Positions 21,052-32,563 of a stretch of DNA of 64,000 nt are shown in pieces (the first letter of the stretch is position 1; every line of letters begins with the position of its first letter). The stretch is from Lucinisca nassula. Lineage: Eukaryota > Mollusca > Bivalvia > Lucinida > Lucinidae. Made by a program: the position numbers and the translations under genes. Under the pieces are notes generated by a model. That model saw only the letters and a list, made by a program, of their open reading frames with translations, was not told where the DNA came from and made no database searches. The DNA lies in NCBI GenBank assembly GCA_963580285.1, contig OY757013.1, positions 153,253,900 through 153,317,899 of the forward strand. Reading direction: 5' to 3'.

Positions 21052-21172
21052 TATGATAAATAGAATCTTACACTCGTGGTCATTTCATATGAAATTTATG
21101 AAACTCGCCGAAGGCTCGTTTCATAAATAACATATGAAATGACCACTCGTGTAAGATCCTCTATTTCCTCTG
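21052..21172. mobile_element. Hairpin MITE family M2
   Basis: Ends CATATGATAAATAGAATCTT and TGTAAGATCCTCTATTT are shared with 60901-61075, but the stem is different: here CACTCGTGGTCATTTCATAT with GAAACTCGCCGAAGGCTCGTTTC at the centre. Confidence 0.8.
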
Positions 21173-21192
21173 TCTTGAAATACTGAGTCGGT

Positions 21193-21489
21193 CGTTTAGT
21201 TAGATTTGATGTTTAACGTCCCCGTCAACACTACATAGCTTATTTTGGAGACGTTGCCTCAAATTTTGTGGGACTTTTACCCGACATTGAGATGAAACGA
21301 CATCCCAAGACCTGTCGTCTAATAAAACCAATAGGGTTTATAAGCATGGACGGTCCGATTCGCACCGCTTTTCCTGGGCAGACTTAGATTCTCTAAGTGG
21401 TTTACCAGTACTCGTGTGCGGTCTGATTCAGCTCTGCGAGAAACACCATGCAGCCCATTTATTTCTTCAAGCCCCAATGGGCGGGGCCG
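21193..21489 (-). mobile_element. SINE family 1, diverged copy inserted in a LINE tail
   Basis: Flanked by CTGAGTCGGT at 21183-21192 and 21490-21499 (similarity extends weakly to 21 bp). The flanks are the 3' UTR phrase of the minus-strand LINEs at 42.4, 49.4 and 61.3 kb (CTGAGTCGGTC..TCAGTTGGGTGGGTGGC), which continues at 21500-21545. Confidence 0.8.
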
Positions 21490-21644
21490 CTGAGTCGGTT
21501 ATTCAGTTAGGTGGGTGGCTGCATTTAAAATTTAACTACAAATCACTGGTTGAGACCCTAAAACTATTTTGAATATACATGTACTTAGCTGAGGTACTGT
21601 ATCTTAGGGCTTTGTATTCATCTCCATTCTTGGCGTTTTGCCTG

Positions 21645-21865
21645 TGTTGGGGTTTATCCCATTCAGTACCAGAAACCCCTAAAGGGGCACTTTGGCAAAC
21701 AGTGCAGGCCCAGATCAGACGCCGCAGAACGCGGCGTCTGATCAGGGCCTCCACTGTTTGCTAAAAGTTCAGTCACCCCCCCCCCCCAAAAAAAAATGAT
21801 GAAAACACAACCTGACACTCCTAAATTTTGAAAAGGACTCCTGCTATATATAAGGAGGATATGGG
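21645..21865 (-). mobile_element. MITE family H, good copy
   Basis: Perfect hairpin around 21708-21758: CCAGATCAGACGCCGCAGAA and CGCGGCGTCTGATCAGG. One flank has AGTACCAGAAACCCC, the other CTATATATAAGGAGGA, the same two flanks as the other copies. A C14/A9 run at 21777-21797 interrupts the right flank. Confidence 0.8.
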
Positions 21866-22374
21866 CCCCGTCAAGCGATTTTGGTACTTATCGCCTATGC
21901 GAGCAGCGAAGGTACAGGCGAGCCTGCGCATCCGCGCAGTCTCGCCAGAACCTTCGCTACTCGCTCATACAAGCAGTGAATCAAGAGGAACCTTCAGACA
22001 GAAAGCCATATCCCCGGCCCTTCTGAATGGCTGGGCATGCGCAGTTAAAATTTGTCATGACGGAATGCTCGAAGACACAAATTCGCTCGGCGGGGCTCAT
22101 ATGGTACAAAAATGGTTCATCGTGGGTCATTTTGTCTCGTCTCCTAGAGTAGGGAGAAAAGAGATTTAGGAAGGAGAGGAGATGGAAGTGAGGCGCGGGT
22201 GAGACGAGGAAAACCAATGGCAGTGTTGAAACGGAAGAAATAGCATTCCCCCTGTATCCTTAACATGCAGCTGCAATGACAACAGGCCTTGCTCAACTGT
22301 AAGCCAATGCCAGTTGGGCGCCCCAGTGACGCAAGATTCACCACACCTTTGCCTCACCCAACCACCCCCACTGC
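21866..22374. other. No feature recognised
   Basis: GCGAGCAGCGAAGGTACAGG and a partial complement (GAACCTTCGCTACTCGCTC) form a loose inverted repeat at 21899-21967. Confidence 0.45.
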
Positions 22375-22450
22375 AGTCTTGGCATCTACCACAGAACAAA
22401 AATCCTATTCCACTGAAGAATAGTTCTGGGAAACAAATCATCAGGGCGCC
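22375..22450 (-). pseudogene. LINE ORF2 C-terminal scrap
   Basis: On the minus strand it corresponds to the FFPRIIPQWNSLPSS region of the LINEs at 42.6 and 61.4 kb (TTTCCCAGAACTATTCTTCA..GTGGAAT), with a shifted frame. Confidence 0.55.
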
Positions 22451-22734
22451 CCATAAATGTCTTGTACATGTACCTCAGGAACTATGACCACATAATTTCT
22501 TCAAATACATAGAGTAAGTCCTATATACAAGAAAAGATATGGCACAAAGTGTCATATCAAGTGACTCAGTTGTGATAGATTGCATTGTACCATTTCGGAA
22601 AGAAAAAGGCAATGGTATTTCATTATTAAAGCGTTTAGTTATAAACGTATAACTAGAATTACATGAACACTGAATTTGCAGTATCCGAGGCCGGTTGTAC
22701 ATTTTTTTCTTTGGTTCATTTTTCATACTAGGCG
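22451..22734. other. No feature recognised
   Basis: Left flank of the CR1-like LINE. No TSD could be matched to its 3' end. Confidence 0.5.
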
Positions 22735-22871
22735 CATGCGCGAGGATGGAACGCGGGCGAAAAAATCTCAGCGGAGAAAACTCGAGAAGATTTATGTAGA
22801 TTAGAGAAGAAAGAGGAAGTGTGTTTGGGTTCTGTTAGCTTTTGTTAGGTGGTGTAATCCTCTGCCCCAAA

Positions 22872-23832
22872 ATGAACACAGAAACCCGGTCCAGAACATC
22901 TTCAAAATCCGCGGATGACCATTCATATGTAACGCCAATCGCGAAAACTGGTGACAAGAAAACGTCAATGCCTTGTGATGACTCAAATGACTGCAAAAAA
23001 TGTTGCAAAGAAGTAAAAGATGCTGACAAAGCTCTTCTATGCAGTAGATGTAAGAAATGGGTGCATGCTTCATGTGCGGGGGTGAGCCATAATGACTACA
23101 AGTGTTTGAAAAGGCAAACCCAAGTTATGTGGTTCTGTGAGGAAAACTGCCTTGAAAATGCAGAATCTATTTTTAAGCAACTGCCTAATAGTTCTATTGC
23201 TGACCTGAATGTGAAGATAGATAAATTGGTCACTGCTTTTGCAGAGATGAAATTGCAGAAAGACAATCAGGAAGAAATTCTTGACAGGAAAATTGAAGAC
23301 AAGGTTAAATTGATCTTGAAAGAAGAAAGAGAAATGGAAGACAGAAAGCTAAATTTGCTTGTGTTTGGTCTACCAGAAGCTGCAAATGATGCAACAGAAA
23401 TAGAGAGAACAGGTAATGATATAATGCATGTGAGGGATGTTCTAACTGAATTGAAGATAGAAACAGAGGTGTCGAATTTGACCAGGCTTGGTAGGCAAAA
23501 AGATGATGATGGACATTCAGGACATTAAAATGAAGAGACCCTTAAGGTTCTCAGTGAAGGACACTCAGGTAAAGGATAGAATCCTAAAGGCTGCGAAACA
23601 TTTGAAAGTCAGCCAATCAATGAAGGAGGTATATATCTATCCAGATAGGACTCCGAAGCAGCGTAAAGAATATAAGGAGCTTATTGCTGAAGCAAAATGG
23701 AGACGTGAAGCGGGCGAAAATGATGTGGCAGTGGTGAATGGAGTGTTGAAGCACTTTCCTGCCAAACAAGCAAGCGGTGCAGGAGCCCCCTCCCGTCCAG
23801 TCGGACCACGGTCCGACACAGGAGGGCGTTAG
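22872..23832 (+). pseudogene. CR1-like LINE ORF1 with PHD finger (one frameshift)
   Basis: The ATG at 22872 starts MNTETRSRTSSKS. A Cys4-His-Cys3 PHD finger follows: C41-x2-C44, C57-x2-C60, H65-x2-C68, C89-x3-C93. Then come a charged coiled-coil-like stretch (about residues 105-150) and the RKLNLLVFGLPE block found in LINE ORF1 proteins. The frame breaks within AAAAAG near 23500-23505 and continues in another frame as DIKMKRPLRFSVKDTQVK to a stop at 23830-23832. PHD-bearing ORF1 proteins are known in CR1 elements; they presumably help RNP or chromatin contact. The C-terminus overlaps the start of ORF2 by about 55 bp. Confidence 0.8.
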
Positions 23833-26723
23833 CTTTAAAGAAACTTATGTAAAACCTGTAAATACGTTACCTCGTTCTACTAGTTCTGAATTTAATAGTT
23901 CTTTGAATTCTTTTACTTGTTATTACACAAATGCACAAAGTATCTATAACAAACATGCAGAGTTAGCTGACATTGTGTTCGAGAAAAAACCTATGGTAAT
24001 GGGCATCACAGAGACCTGGTTGAAATCAGACATAAAGGATGCAGAAATCCATTTACAAGGTTATGAGTTATTTAGATGTGACAGAAAGATAGGTAATGGC
24101 GGTGGTTCATGTTTATATGTACACGAATCCTTGAAGTCTTCATCATGTGAGGTGTTAGACAATTATGAAATAAACGATGTAGTTTGGAGAAAAATAAAGT
24201 TGAACGGGAATGACAATTTGTTGGTAGGAGTTATATATAGGAGTACTGCAAGTGACATTGAAAACAATGACAAACTTTTGCAAGCAGTTGAAAATATGAT
24301 GAATTTAAACGACATAACAGATTACCTTTTAATGGGAGACTTTAATGTTCCAGAGATCAAATGGAATGAAATGCACGTACATGGAGACAGTGTCTCGTAT
24401 CCAAATAGATTTTACAACTCAGTAAATGATGCTTACTTATATCAGCATGTTCAGAATTATACAAGGTTTAGGATTGATCAGGAGCCTTCATTGTTAGATT
24501 TAATTTTCACAAATGAAGAATCAGTGGTAAATAAATGCTCCACTTGGAAAGAGTGATCATACTAGTTTGCTATGGACGTTTTACTGTTATGCAGATGTTA
24601 ATGCTGATGATACTGTAACTGGCAAAAAGGCGTGGTATAAGTCAGACTTCAAATCTATTAATGAACAGTTTGGAGCAATAGACTGGGAAAGTAAGTTTCA
24701 TAATATGAATGTAGAACAAAGCTGGAACGATTTCAAAATGAAATATGAGGAGTGTGTTGACAATTTTGTTCCCCAACAGACAATTAAAGCTCAAAGAAAG
24801 CAGCCATGGTTCAGAAAAAGGGTAAAGGAGGCAGTAAGGAAGAAAAATATCTTATTTCAGATATATGATAAATCAAAACGTTATGTAGATAAAGTGGCAT
24901 ACGTAAATCAAAGAAATGAGACAGGGAATATAATCACAGATGCGAAGAGAAATTATGAATCAGACATTATGAGATCAGTGAAGAAAGAACCGAAAAAATT
25001 CTACAGCTATGTTAAGAGTAAGCAGAAGGTGAATGTTAGAGTGTCAAATCTGAAAAAAACGATTGGTCTATGACTGCAGACGACAAGGAAAATTGTGAAG
25101 TGCTAAGTGACTTTTTTAGCTCAGTTTTCACAAAAGAGCCCAATGACAATAAAATGCCCTACTTTGAATCAAGGTGTGAAGTGATACTAGAAAGTGTTAA
25201 GATATCTGAAGAAATGGCCATGAAAAAGTTATCATCCATTAAAATTGACAAGTCACAAGGACTAGATGGAATTAACCCCAGAATTTTAAAGGAATGCAGA
25301 GAAACAATTGCCAAGCCTTTATACTTGATCTTTAAGAAATCTGTTGAGTCGGGAACCGTGCCTAGTGACTTTAAAAATGCAAATGTGACTCCGCTTTTCA
25401 AAAAAGGCAACAGAAACAGTCCAGAAAATTTCAGACCAGTGAGTATAACCAGCGTACCATGCAAAATTTTAGAATCTATAATAAGAGACAGTATGATGGA
25501 ACATCTTGAAACACATAAACTGTTATCTAAAGAACAACATGGTTTCGTAAAAGGTAAATCATGTCTGACTAACCTGCTTGAAACCTTAGACGATATTACC
25601 TCCAGTCTGGATGAAGGAGAGGGCATGGACATGGTCTTTCTGGATTATAAAAAGGCTTTTGATACAGTGCCTCACAAGAGGTTATTGTACAAGGTCAGGA
25701 AGTACGGCTTTGGTGACATATACGTTAACTGGATCAAAGACTTCTTAACTGACAGGAAACAGAGAGTTCATCTTAGAGGACAGTTCTCAAATCCCACTGA
25801 AGTATTAAGTGGAGTGCCCCAGGGCTCAGTCCTGGGGCCTCTGTTGTTTATACTGTTTATAAATGACATCCCTGATGTAGTAAACGCAAATGTTAAAATG
25901 TATGCTGACGATACAAAAGTCTATGAAAAACAGAATGAATCACGATCATTGCAAAACGACTTAGAAAAATTGGAAGAATGGTCAAGGAAATGGCTCATGA
26001 AATTCAATGAAACAAAATGCAAAGTTATCTACTTTGGATATAATAATCCCAAGCAAACCTATGTGCTAGGAAATACTGAATTAGCTAAGTTGACTAATGA
26101 AAGAGATTTAGACATATATATTACAGAGGATGCTAAGCCTAGTCTACAGTGTGTAGAATCTGCTAAAAGGGCGTCACAGGCCTTAGGATTTATAAAACGA
26201 ACTTTCACATATTATGATTGTAGAAGTTTTGCTACCCTGTATAAGACATATATCAGACCACATCTGGAGTTTGCAGTTCAAGCATGGAATCCATATCTCA
26301 AAAAAGACATTGAATGCTTGGAAAAGATTCAGCATCGGGCAACTAAGCTTGTTCCCCAGTTGAAAAATATGAACTATAATGATAGGCTAAAAGCATTAAA
26401 CTTGACAACATTAGAACAGAGGCGTGAAAGAGGGGATCTGATTGAAAATTTCAAAATAATAACTGGTAAAGAAAACATTGACTGTGAAAAGCTCTTCAAA
26501 TTTAGAGATGATTCAACTACACGTGGAAACTCTATGAAAATATATAAGCCAAGGCTTAAAAAGAGCATTTCTCAACGAGTTAATTTTTTTTAGCATTGGA
26601 GTGATCAATGCTTGGAATCAACTACCAGAATACGTTATATCCGCGTCGGGGATAAATAGTTTTAAAAACAACCTTGACCGGTACTACAGACAACGACATG
26701 GGGCACAAGAGGCATCCGCCTAA
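23777..26723 (+). pseudogene. CR1-like LINE ORF2: endonuclease + reverse transcriptase (three frameshifts)
   Basis: The first frame (23777-24556) is an APE-type endonuclease with TNAQSI, ITETW (Glu codon at 24011) and GDFNVPEIKW. The frame changes just before the catalytic SDH (24552-24560). The second frame (24567-25073) is the linker; it shifts again in an A-run at about 25051-25058. The third (25070-26593) is the reverse transcriptase: DYKKAFDTVPHKRL near residue 192, GVPQGSVLGPLLF near 248, and the catalytic YADD at 25901-25912. A last indel in the T8 run at 26585-26592 precedes the C-terminus VINAWNQLPEYV, ending at TAA 26721-26723. Breaks in homopolymers may partly be sequencing errors; if so the copy would be less decayed than it appears. 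Confidence 0.88.
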
Positions 26724-26765
26724 CTTATAACCCCCATCATCCAAAAGTAAAGTAAAGTAAAGTAT

Positions 26766-26967
26766 TGAATTCCATAGATTGAATACCTAAATTGACGTGG
26801 AAACCGGTGTTGAATTTAACAATGTATATTTCACAATGATGAATTCGACCATGATTGATCAGTGAGCGCAGCCTTAACGAAATGATAAACCGACAAGCAG
26901 AATTAGCTAAAGACTGGTCTTCTTTATACATAGCACCCTCCTTTCCAACATCAAGAACAACACATCA
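26766..26967. other. No feature recognised
   Basis: Right flank of the CR1-like LINE. Confidence 0.5.
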
Positions 26968-27013
<46 letters not shown>

Positions 27014-27176
27014 CATTTGTTATCATTATTGTTGTTGTTATTATTGTAAAATGTTTTTTCCTACAAACAATATTAGCTAGTGTTTATCCACTTTATTTTC
27101 ATCACATTAATAATATTTATAATAATAATAATAGTTGAAGTAGTGGTAGTAGTACAGTGATAGAAGCAGCAGCAGC

Positions 27177-27235
<59 letters not shown>

Positions 27236-27259
27236 CAAGATATAATTACCATCGTTTTG

Positions 27260-27313
<54 letters not shown>

Positions 27314-27429
27314 GTACTTAGTTGTAGAAGTGGGAGTAGTAGTAAGAGTATAATTATTATTGTCATCGTTTTTATTTTTAAGATTATTGGTTTCGTTATT
27401 ATAAGTAGTATCATCAGTAGTAATAGTTT
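26968..27429. repeat. Trinucleotide microsatellite cluster (ATT, TAG, CAG)
   Basis: (ATT)n at 26968-27012, GCAGCAGCAG at 27165-27178 grading into (TAG)n to 27235, (ATT)n at 27259-27313, with shorter ATT/TAG/TTG pieces between. Long low-complexity frames on both strands here are artefacts. Confidence 0.95.
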
Positions 27430-27722
27430 GTTTGTTGGTATTGAGATTTTATGTTCCCGCAACATTATTAAGGTCAGTTTGGCTACGTTGCTTCCAATTT
27501 GTGAGACTTTTACCCCACAATGAGATGAAATGGCATCTCAAGCCCTGCCACACAAACAAACCAAAGGGTTGATATGTAGGGATGGTCCGACTCACATCAC
27601 TTTGCCTGGGCAGATAAAGCCTCCTAAGCGGTTTAACTGTGCTCATGTGCGGTCAGTTTCAGCTTTGCGTGGAAGCACCATGCAGCCCAATTAATTTCTT
27701 CAAGCCCCTATCGGCGGGGGCC
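27430..27722 (-). mobile_element. SINE family 1, diverged near full-length copy
   Basis: Same order as other copies with more substitutions (GTTCCCGCAACATTATTAAGGTCAGTTTGG..GTCGGCGGGGGCC-type end). It splits the trinucleotide cluster. No TSD can be read because the flanks are repetitive. Confidence 0.8.
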
Positions 27723-27805
27723 CAATGATAGTAGCTGTAGTGGAAAAAGTATTTACAGTATAATTATCATCGTCGTTTTATTATTAAAATTAGTATCAGT
27801 AGTAA

Positions 27806-27852
<47 letters not shown>

Positions 27853-28200
27853 CGTTTACGTTGTACTATCGTTGCTATAGCTTACACTTTTGCATGCCTT
27901 TCTATGGATTTCATCATCTTTTTCTTCTTCTTCTTCTTCTTCTTCTTCTTCTTCTTCTTCTTCTTCTTCTTCTCTTCCGTTTTTTTCCCCCTCAGTGGTC
28001 GTTTTTTTTTTCTTTTTTTTCCCCTCTCTCTGGTATATTTGAATACGCGTCTCCTTTATTTAATTATTATTATTATTATTTTTTTTTTTTTTATTTATTT
28101 ACTTATTTATTTTTTTTTTTTTTTTTTTTTTTTTGTCTGTTTGCTGTGCATCTTCTTTAGTCCAGACAACATTTATATGACCTGACATAATATATTCAAT
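27723..28200. repeat. Microsatellites: (TAG)n, (TTC)n, T-rich tracts
   Basis: (TAG)n at 27803-27852, (TTC)n at 27924-27972, ATT repeats at 28065-28080, T tracts at 28079-28133. Confidence 0.95.
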
Positions 28201-28393
28201 ATGACAATTAACCCCTTAGTTCACGAGTCTTACGCCCCGCCTTGTATTTCGTTTCGGCAAGACGAGAGCTGGACACGTGAGCATGGGTCAAGCTTTTAGA
28301 TCGAAAGGCCGACGAAGTTGAATGTTCTTGCCCATGTAGCAAGGACAACAACTGCGCCTGTCTTAAAATAGGTCACGTACCAATATCACATAT

Positions 28394-28424
<31 letters not shown>

Positions 28425-28540
28425 TTCTGTTCATTTACTTATAAATTAAACTATACACGCTAAAGTCACAACCCCCACCCCAAATATACATGTATAGATA
28501 TTCTATAATACCATGTCCATGTAAAAAAAGAATTACTGTA
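28201..28540. other. Unassigned, with (TTTA)n at 28386-28424
   Basis: Besides the tetranucleotide run nothing is recognised; the right part may be 3' UTR of the retroposon whose tail follows. Confidence 0.5.
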
Positions 28541-28615
28541 TTTTGTCTTATCCTCATATGTCTTTGTAAGACCTGAGTGAAATAAAGTTTATGTTCTGTT
28601 CTGTTCTGTTCAGTA
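28541..28615 (+). mobile_element. LINE 3' end with (TTCTG)n tail
   Basis: GAGTGAAATAAAGTTTATG contains a polyadenylation-like AATAAA and runs into TTCTGTTCTGTTCTGTTC. This is the tip of a retroposon; no coding part was found upstream. Confidence 0.6.
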
Positions 28616-28642
28616 GTAGAAGTAGCAGTAGTAGTAGTTACG

Positions 28643-28677
<35 letters not shown>

Positions 28678-28734
28678 TATGTATATTCCAACAAACCATA
28701 TTGGCTAGTTTTATCCAATTTTATTTTCATCACG
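28616..28734. repeat. (ATT)n and TAG microsatellite
   Basis: AGTAGTAG then (ATT)n at 28644-28675. Confidence 0.9.
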
Positions 28735-28930
28735 TTAACATGCTCATTTAACCCTTGTCCTGCTGAGCCAGGCTATGTCTTATCTTTCAAAACAATGAAG
28801 ATCCAGATCAAATGGCTTCTGAAGAAGCCATCTGATCAGGATCTTCATTGTTTGTCATTCAGCTCATGAATTTGTTGCAATAATTTACATATAGTAATCT
28901 GATTGGTTAATATTCAGTAGTGGGTGTGGC
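28735..28930. mobile_element. MITE family H2
   Basis: Hairpin AACAATGAAGATCCAGATCA..GGCTTCTGAAGAAGCC and its complement at 28792-28852. Flank TTTAACCCTTGTCCTGCTGA. Relative at 63655-63790; similar plan to family H but a different stem. Confidence 0.75.
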
Positions 28931-29025
28931 ATATATAAATATTCAGCAGGTCAAGGGTTAATACACTTAAGACTGCAGCTGTCGCAAGCGCAATATGGAG
29001 AAAACATTATTCACCCAGTTGCGCC

Positions 29026-29151
29026 GTAGTTGCCCTTCAAAAAGCACTAAAAAAAATTGAATTTTGGGCCGAGGCGTGGGGGTTTAAGGTGTCCAACACT
29101 AAAACTAAAGCCATACTTTTTAGACGCAAAAAAAAAAAACATCGACACCTC
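29026..29151 (+). pseudogene. LINE reverse transcriptase fragment (Jockey/I-like)
   Basis: Reads VALQKALKKIEFWAEAWGFK then VSNTKTKAILFRRK, the segment that follows the catalytic FADD/YADD motif in Jockey- and I-type reverse transcriptases. No further domains on either side, so it is an isolated relic. Confidence 0.7.
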
Positions 29152-29229
29152 CCTATTCGATCTCAAACTATTTGTTTGTACTGTTTATATTGGGATACAA
29201 CACATTTGATGAACGAGACCTACTTAACC

Positions 29230-30397
29230 CCCCACGAAACATTAGGCCTCAGATAGTTGAGGCAATCATTACATTTCTGAAAGATACTGAGTTAATCGAT
29301 AAAATATAGACAGCTGCAGTATAAGAGTAACCATGTAATACTAATCCTAGTTTATTTCTCTTCCAGCGCTGGAGTCCTTTCATGCAGCGATCATTAATAC
29401 CGCATGTTTCTTTCTCTTCCAGACACAGCTTCAAATAACCACCTGGCCCTATTCCAATAACACCATATATCCATGCTTCCGGGGGCTCGGGCGAAGGTGT
29501 CCGGAGACAGGATTCCCCCACTCTCTAAACTAGATCATTAAGCAATATGAATGTTTCAATCTAAATATGCTGGGCGTGGGACTAAAGTTTCTAGGTTTCG
29601 GTCAGAGAGCCAACCAATGCTGCTAACGTTAGGTTACTGACTGCGGAAGGCAATCTGGTTCCCTGTGCTTTGTTCCATAACCAGGGGCGTGGGGCTTAAC
29701 CAACCCACCGGCCTCTCGCTGGCCGCGGGCGTTCGATCATCGTTGCTGGGTGCGTGATGTTTGGACATTGGTTTCCGCCACATGCTCCTGACTCTGGGCG
29801 TGGCGGGCGTGTCGCGGTGCGCGCTGGATACAGATACATATAATCCTCTCTAAATAAATTTTTCAAATCAAAAATTTCGCCTGGGCGTGATTTCGTGCTT
29901 GCCGGGACATGGGTTGGTTGCAACCTAGGTGGGGCACTCTCCCAATCAGACCGTGACCGCTTTGTGCTTCTGGCCTGCGCTTTCGCGAACAGGTGAATTA
30001 TTTTTACTAAGAATCTAACAGTTCTGCTTATGCCACACAACCCACACATGTAGGCCCCATCCTTATATTTCTGTCCCTCCGTGTATCTGGGGGCTTCGGG
30101 CTGGTGCCCCTGGGGACATGATTCCCCCACCTTGGGCGGACTGGCCGTTTCCGGGACAGTGGCCCGGAGTCCTCGGTTGCATGGGTGCGGGGGGGGGGTA
30201 CACAAAACCCACACATGCTTATATAGTGGTTACATAAGCACTGCTTCTATCCCTTACAGACCATACCCTACATGACTTGGACTAGAGGCGGTTGAGCCGA
30301 AGCGGGGCGCTGTGGTTGCGGCTCATTTGCTTTGCACTTATGAGTGCTCCGCCGACGTAACACATCGACGATAGACAAGTCTAAACATAGGCTTATG
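29230..30397. other. GC-rich region of unknown nature
   Basis: Two blocks on the minus strand (about 29455-29521 and 30075-30145) share the pattern GESC..P-E-x-P in translation and GGGGGAATC at the DNA level, suggesting a diverged duplication. The frame 29696-30214 (minus, 172 codons, no ATG at its first codon) is Pro/Arg rich. CTTCCAG-type splice-acceptor-like sites occur at 29350-29365 and 29407-29423 on the plus strand. No family recognised; a host exon or an old retroelement are both possible. Confidence 0.35.
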
Positions 30398-30423
30398 TAA
30401 CCCTAACCCTAACCCTAACCCTA
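30398..30423 (-). repeat. Interstitial telomeric repeat (CCCTAA)4
   Basis: Four perfect CCCTAA units (TTAGGG on the minus strand), the telomere repeat used by most animals including bivalves. Confidence 0.95.
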
Positions 30424-31889
30424 GCATACATTTCTGGAATAGGTCAAGTACAGAACAATTACATAGGCGGGGCAACGGTAAAGACCAAATTTGATAGGGA
30501 TTTGGACACAGGAAGACCCTGAAAAAGCCTTTTAGACCGACCGTTCAAAATGAAATAAAAGCGAAATTGCACAATGGCAGGTTAGCCGTATACTCGCCTT
30601 TGCCAAACCACATAACTTTCCACCACTAAGAAGACACGCCTATGCGTAAACATTACAAGCCTAACCACATTGATCCCGAACAAAAGAGGGCTACAACACT
30701 ACCACACACAATCAGAACTAATCCATACTGTATTACAACCATATATCCCTACTATGATATCTTCCTTTACGTAGGATGAGATAATGATATGCAAACATGG
30801 CGGTCCGATCCCAATTGACCAGCTTAAGATTTTATAAGAACTCGACATCCTACGTCGATGAAAGCATTACCTTTTCATAAACTAAAAAGTTAAGTAGCAA
30901 AAGAGGATTGACCTCCTTTCGCATCCTCCGCGATAGAAGTCTCTCACTACACACTGATTGGCTAAATTAACTACAAACTAAGAGAAAAGCAACAACCAAA
31001 ACACCAAAACGTGACATCCCAACACAATGCAGTTAGGGGCCAGTAGTACCCGATACTACCAAGATTACCCGCGTAAAGACATGTGGGGTGGAGACAAAAC
31101 ATAGGCGTGTTTTCAGGGTGGTAGAGCACGGGTACTAGGACATTTTGCAATAGCCGAAATTGGCTGGTCTAATAGCAACCCTTCCTGGCTCACTTTTGGC
31201 CGCCGTTCAAAATTCAAAATTACATGCATTATCACCCTTTAACAAGCACCGTGTCCATAGGCGTTTTCTCTACCATGACAGGGGTGGGGGTAGAGTCTAA
31301 TGGAAGCCAAAACTGATAATGCATGAGAAGCTTTTTTTCCTCGGTTAGACAAAGGGCTGTGTACTGACACATTTTGCAGCAGGAATTGGCAACGTGTCAC
31401 CACATTCTAGAGCCCGACCATTGGTCTGCATTTGCATTCAAAATTCGAACCTCGCCAAAGGACTGCTCATTTTACAGGACAAACGCTTTACATTGGGTGC
31501 GTTCTGTGCCTACATGGCATCTTGAGCGGGGAATGGGAGAGGTAGAAATTGACCTACTTCTTACGAACTCCCAATCGGCTAGCTGATAACTGTCAAGCAG
31601 ACAGGAGTCAGCATATTGGCAGCCTAGGGAAAAGTGCAGTATCTACAACTAATCCCAGTTGGTGCCCTTGGCGCCCGGTTACCTTAAAAACAACAGTCAG
31701 TCAGTCAGGTTAATACACTTATGTCAAGAAAAGTAAGGTTAACATTTCAACCCGCAATTTCGTTAGAGAAATGCCAATCACACAGCATAATTATCAATGA
31801 ATAGTAAATTTCAGTCCATTTCAATTAACTGTTATAAACTTCATTACAGTTACCTAACATCGATTTAAGCCCCACTTCACCGACCGTTA
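30424..31889. other. No feature recognised
   Basis: Single-copy-looking sequence. A CAGT run of four units lies at about 31695-31707. Confidence 0.5.
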
Positions 31890-31950
31890 TTTTTATTATT
31901 ACCATTATTATTATTATAACTAGTCTTTATTATCATTATTATTATTATAA
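31890..31950. repeat. ATT/TTA microsatellite
   Basis: Interrupted ATT repeats. Confidence 0.85.
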
Positions 31951-31974
31951 CCGTCTTTTGAGTGTGTGTATCGC

Positions 31975-32420
31975 TTATATTATTTTGTTTTGGATTTTGC
32001 GGAAAAGTAAGTGTCCTTTTGGCTTTCCGCTATTAGTTTATACTAATTTATTTCAGTTCGATTGCGATGAAAGCTTCAAACTTATTGAATCGCTCTCGAA
32101 CGCTCATTCCTGGTGTTTTCACGCGCGCGAGAGAGCGGCATTTATACCACTGCTACCCATTTACACCTGGGTAGAGTGGGGCAGTGTCATTACGTGTCTT
32201 GCCCAAGGACTTACCTCGATACCGGTGGCCGGATTCGAACGCACAACCTCTCGATCATAAGTCGAACGCATTAATCACTGCCCTTTCGAGGCTTTCCGCT
32301 ATTGATGTTTCCATTAGAGTCTAGTTATTTCATGTTTGTGTGTCTTTCCCTTTTGTGTCACTGATGGGTGCTGTGGGTTAATTGTATCGATTCCTGATCA
32401 TTGCCTTCACTTCTATTTTT
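31975..32420 (+). repeat. Dispersed repeat R, right part, split by a SINE
   Basis: AAGTGTCCTTTTGGCTTTCC and, after the SINE, GATGTTTCCATTAGAGTCTA..GGTTAATTGTATCGATTCCTGATCA. Related sequence occurs at 37035-37180, 40945-41116 and inverted at 46144-46300. Confidence 0.75.
32035..32289 (-). mobile_element. tRNA-derived SINE family 3 with 14-bp TSD
   Basis: Minus strand: head GGGCAGTGATTAATGCG.. with B box GCGTTCGAATCC, then CCTTGGGCAAGACACGTAAT and CACTCTACCCAGGTGTAAAT, a core seen in several animal SINE superfamilies. The TSD GGCTTTCCGCTATT is perfect at 32021-32034 and 32290-32303. The 3' portion on the left lacks an obvious simple tail. Confidence 0.85.
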
Positions 32421-32563
32421 CGTTTGGAAAAAAAAATAACTAAAACATATTACAAGAAACAGAATAAAACGATATCTTGTGGACAGCTATATATTTATCT
32501 TCGTGACTAAAGTGCTTCATCTTCTAAGTTAGCATATTGTATTGCTTCTCTCCAAAGTCAGCC
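32421..32563. other. No feature recognised
   Basis: AT-rich spacer. Confidence 0.4.

Larger units (their letters stand above)
22735..26765 (+). mobile_element. Near full-length CR1-like LINE (frameshifted)
   Basis: Contains a ~135-bp 5' leader, a PHD-finger ORF1, an ORF2 with endonuclease and reverse transcriptase, a short 3' UTR and a 3' tail of three AAAGT repeats (26746-26763). Short tandem repeats instead of poly(A) fit CR1/L2-like LINEs. At least five frameshifts make it non-autonomous, but the order and length of domains are complete. The 5' start is approximate. Confidence 0.85.

Noticed and set aside
26968..28185. Long poly-Ile, poly-Tyr, poly-Phe and poly-Leu frames
   Set aside because: Direct translations of ATT, TAT, TTC and T-rich microsatellites.
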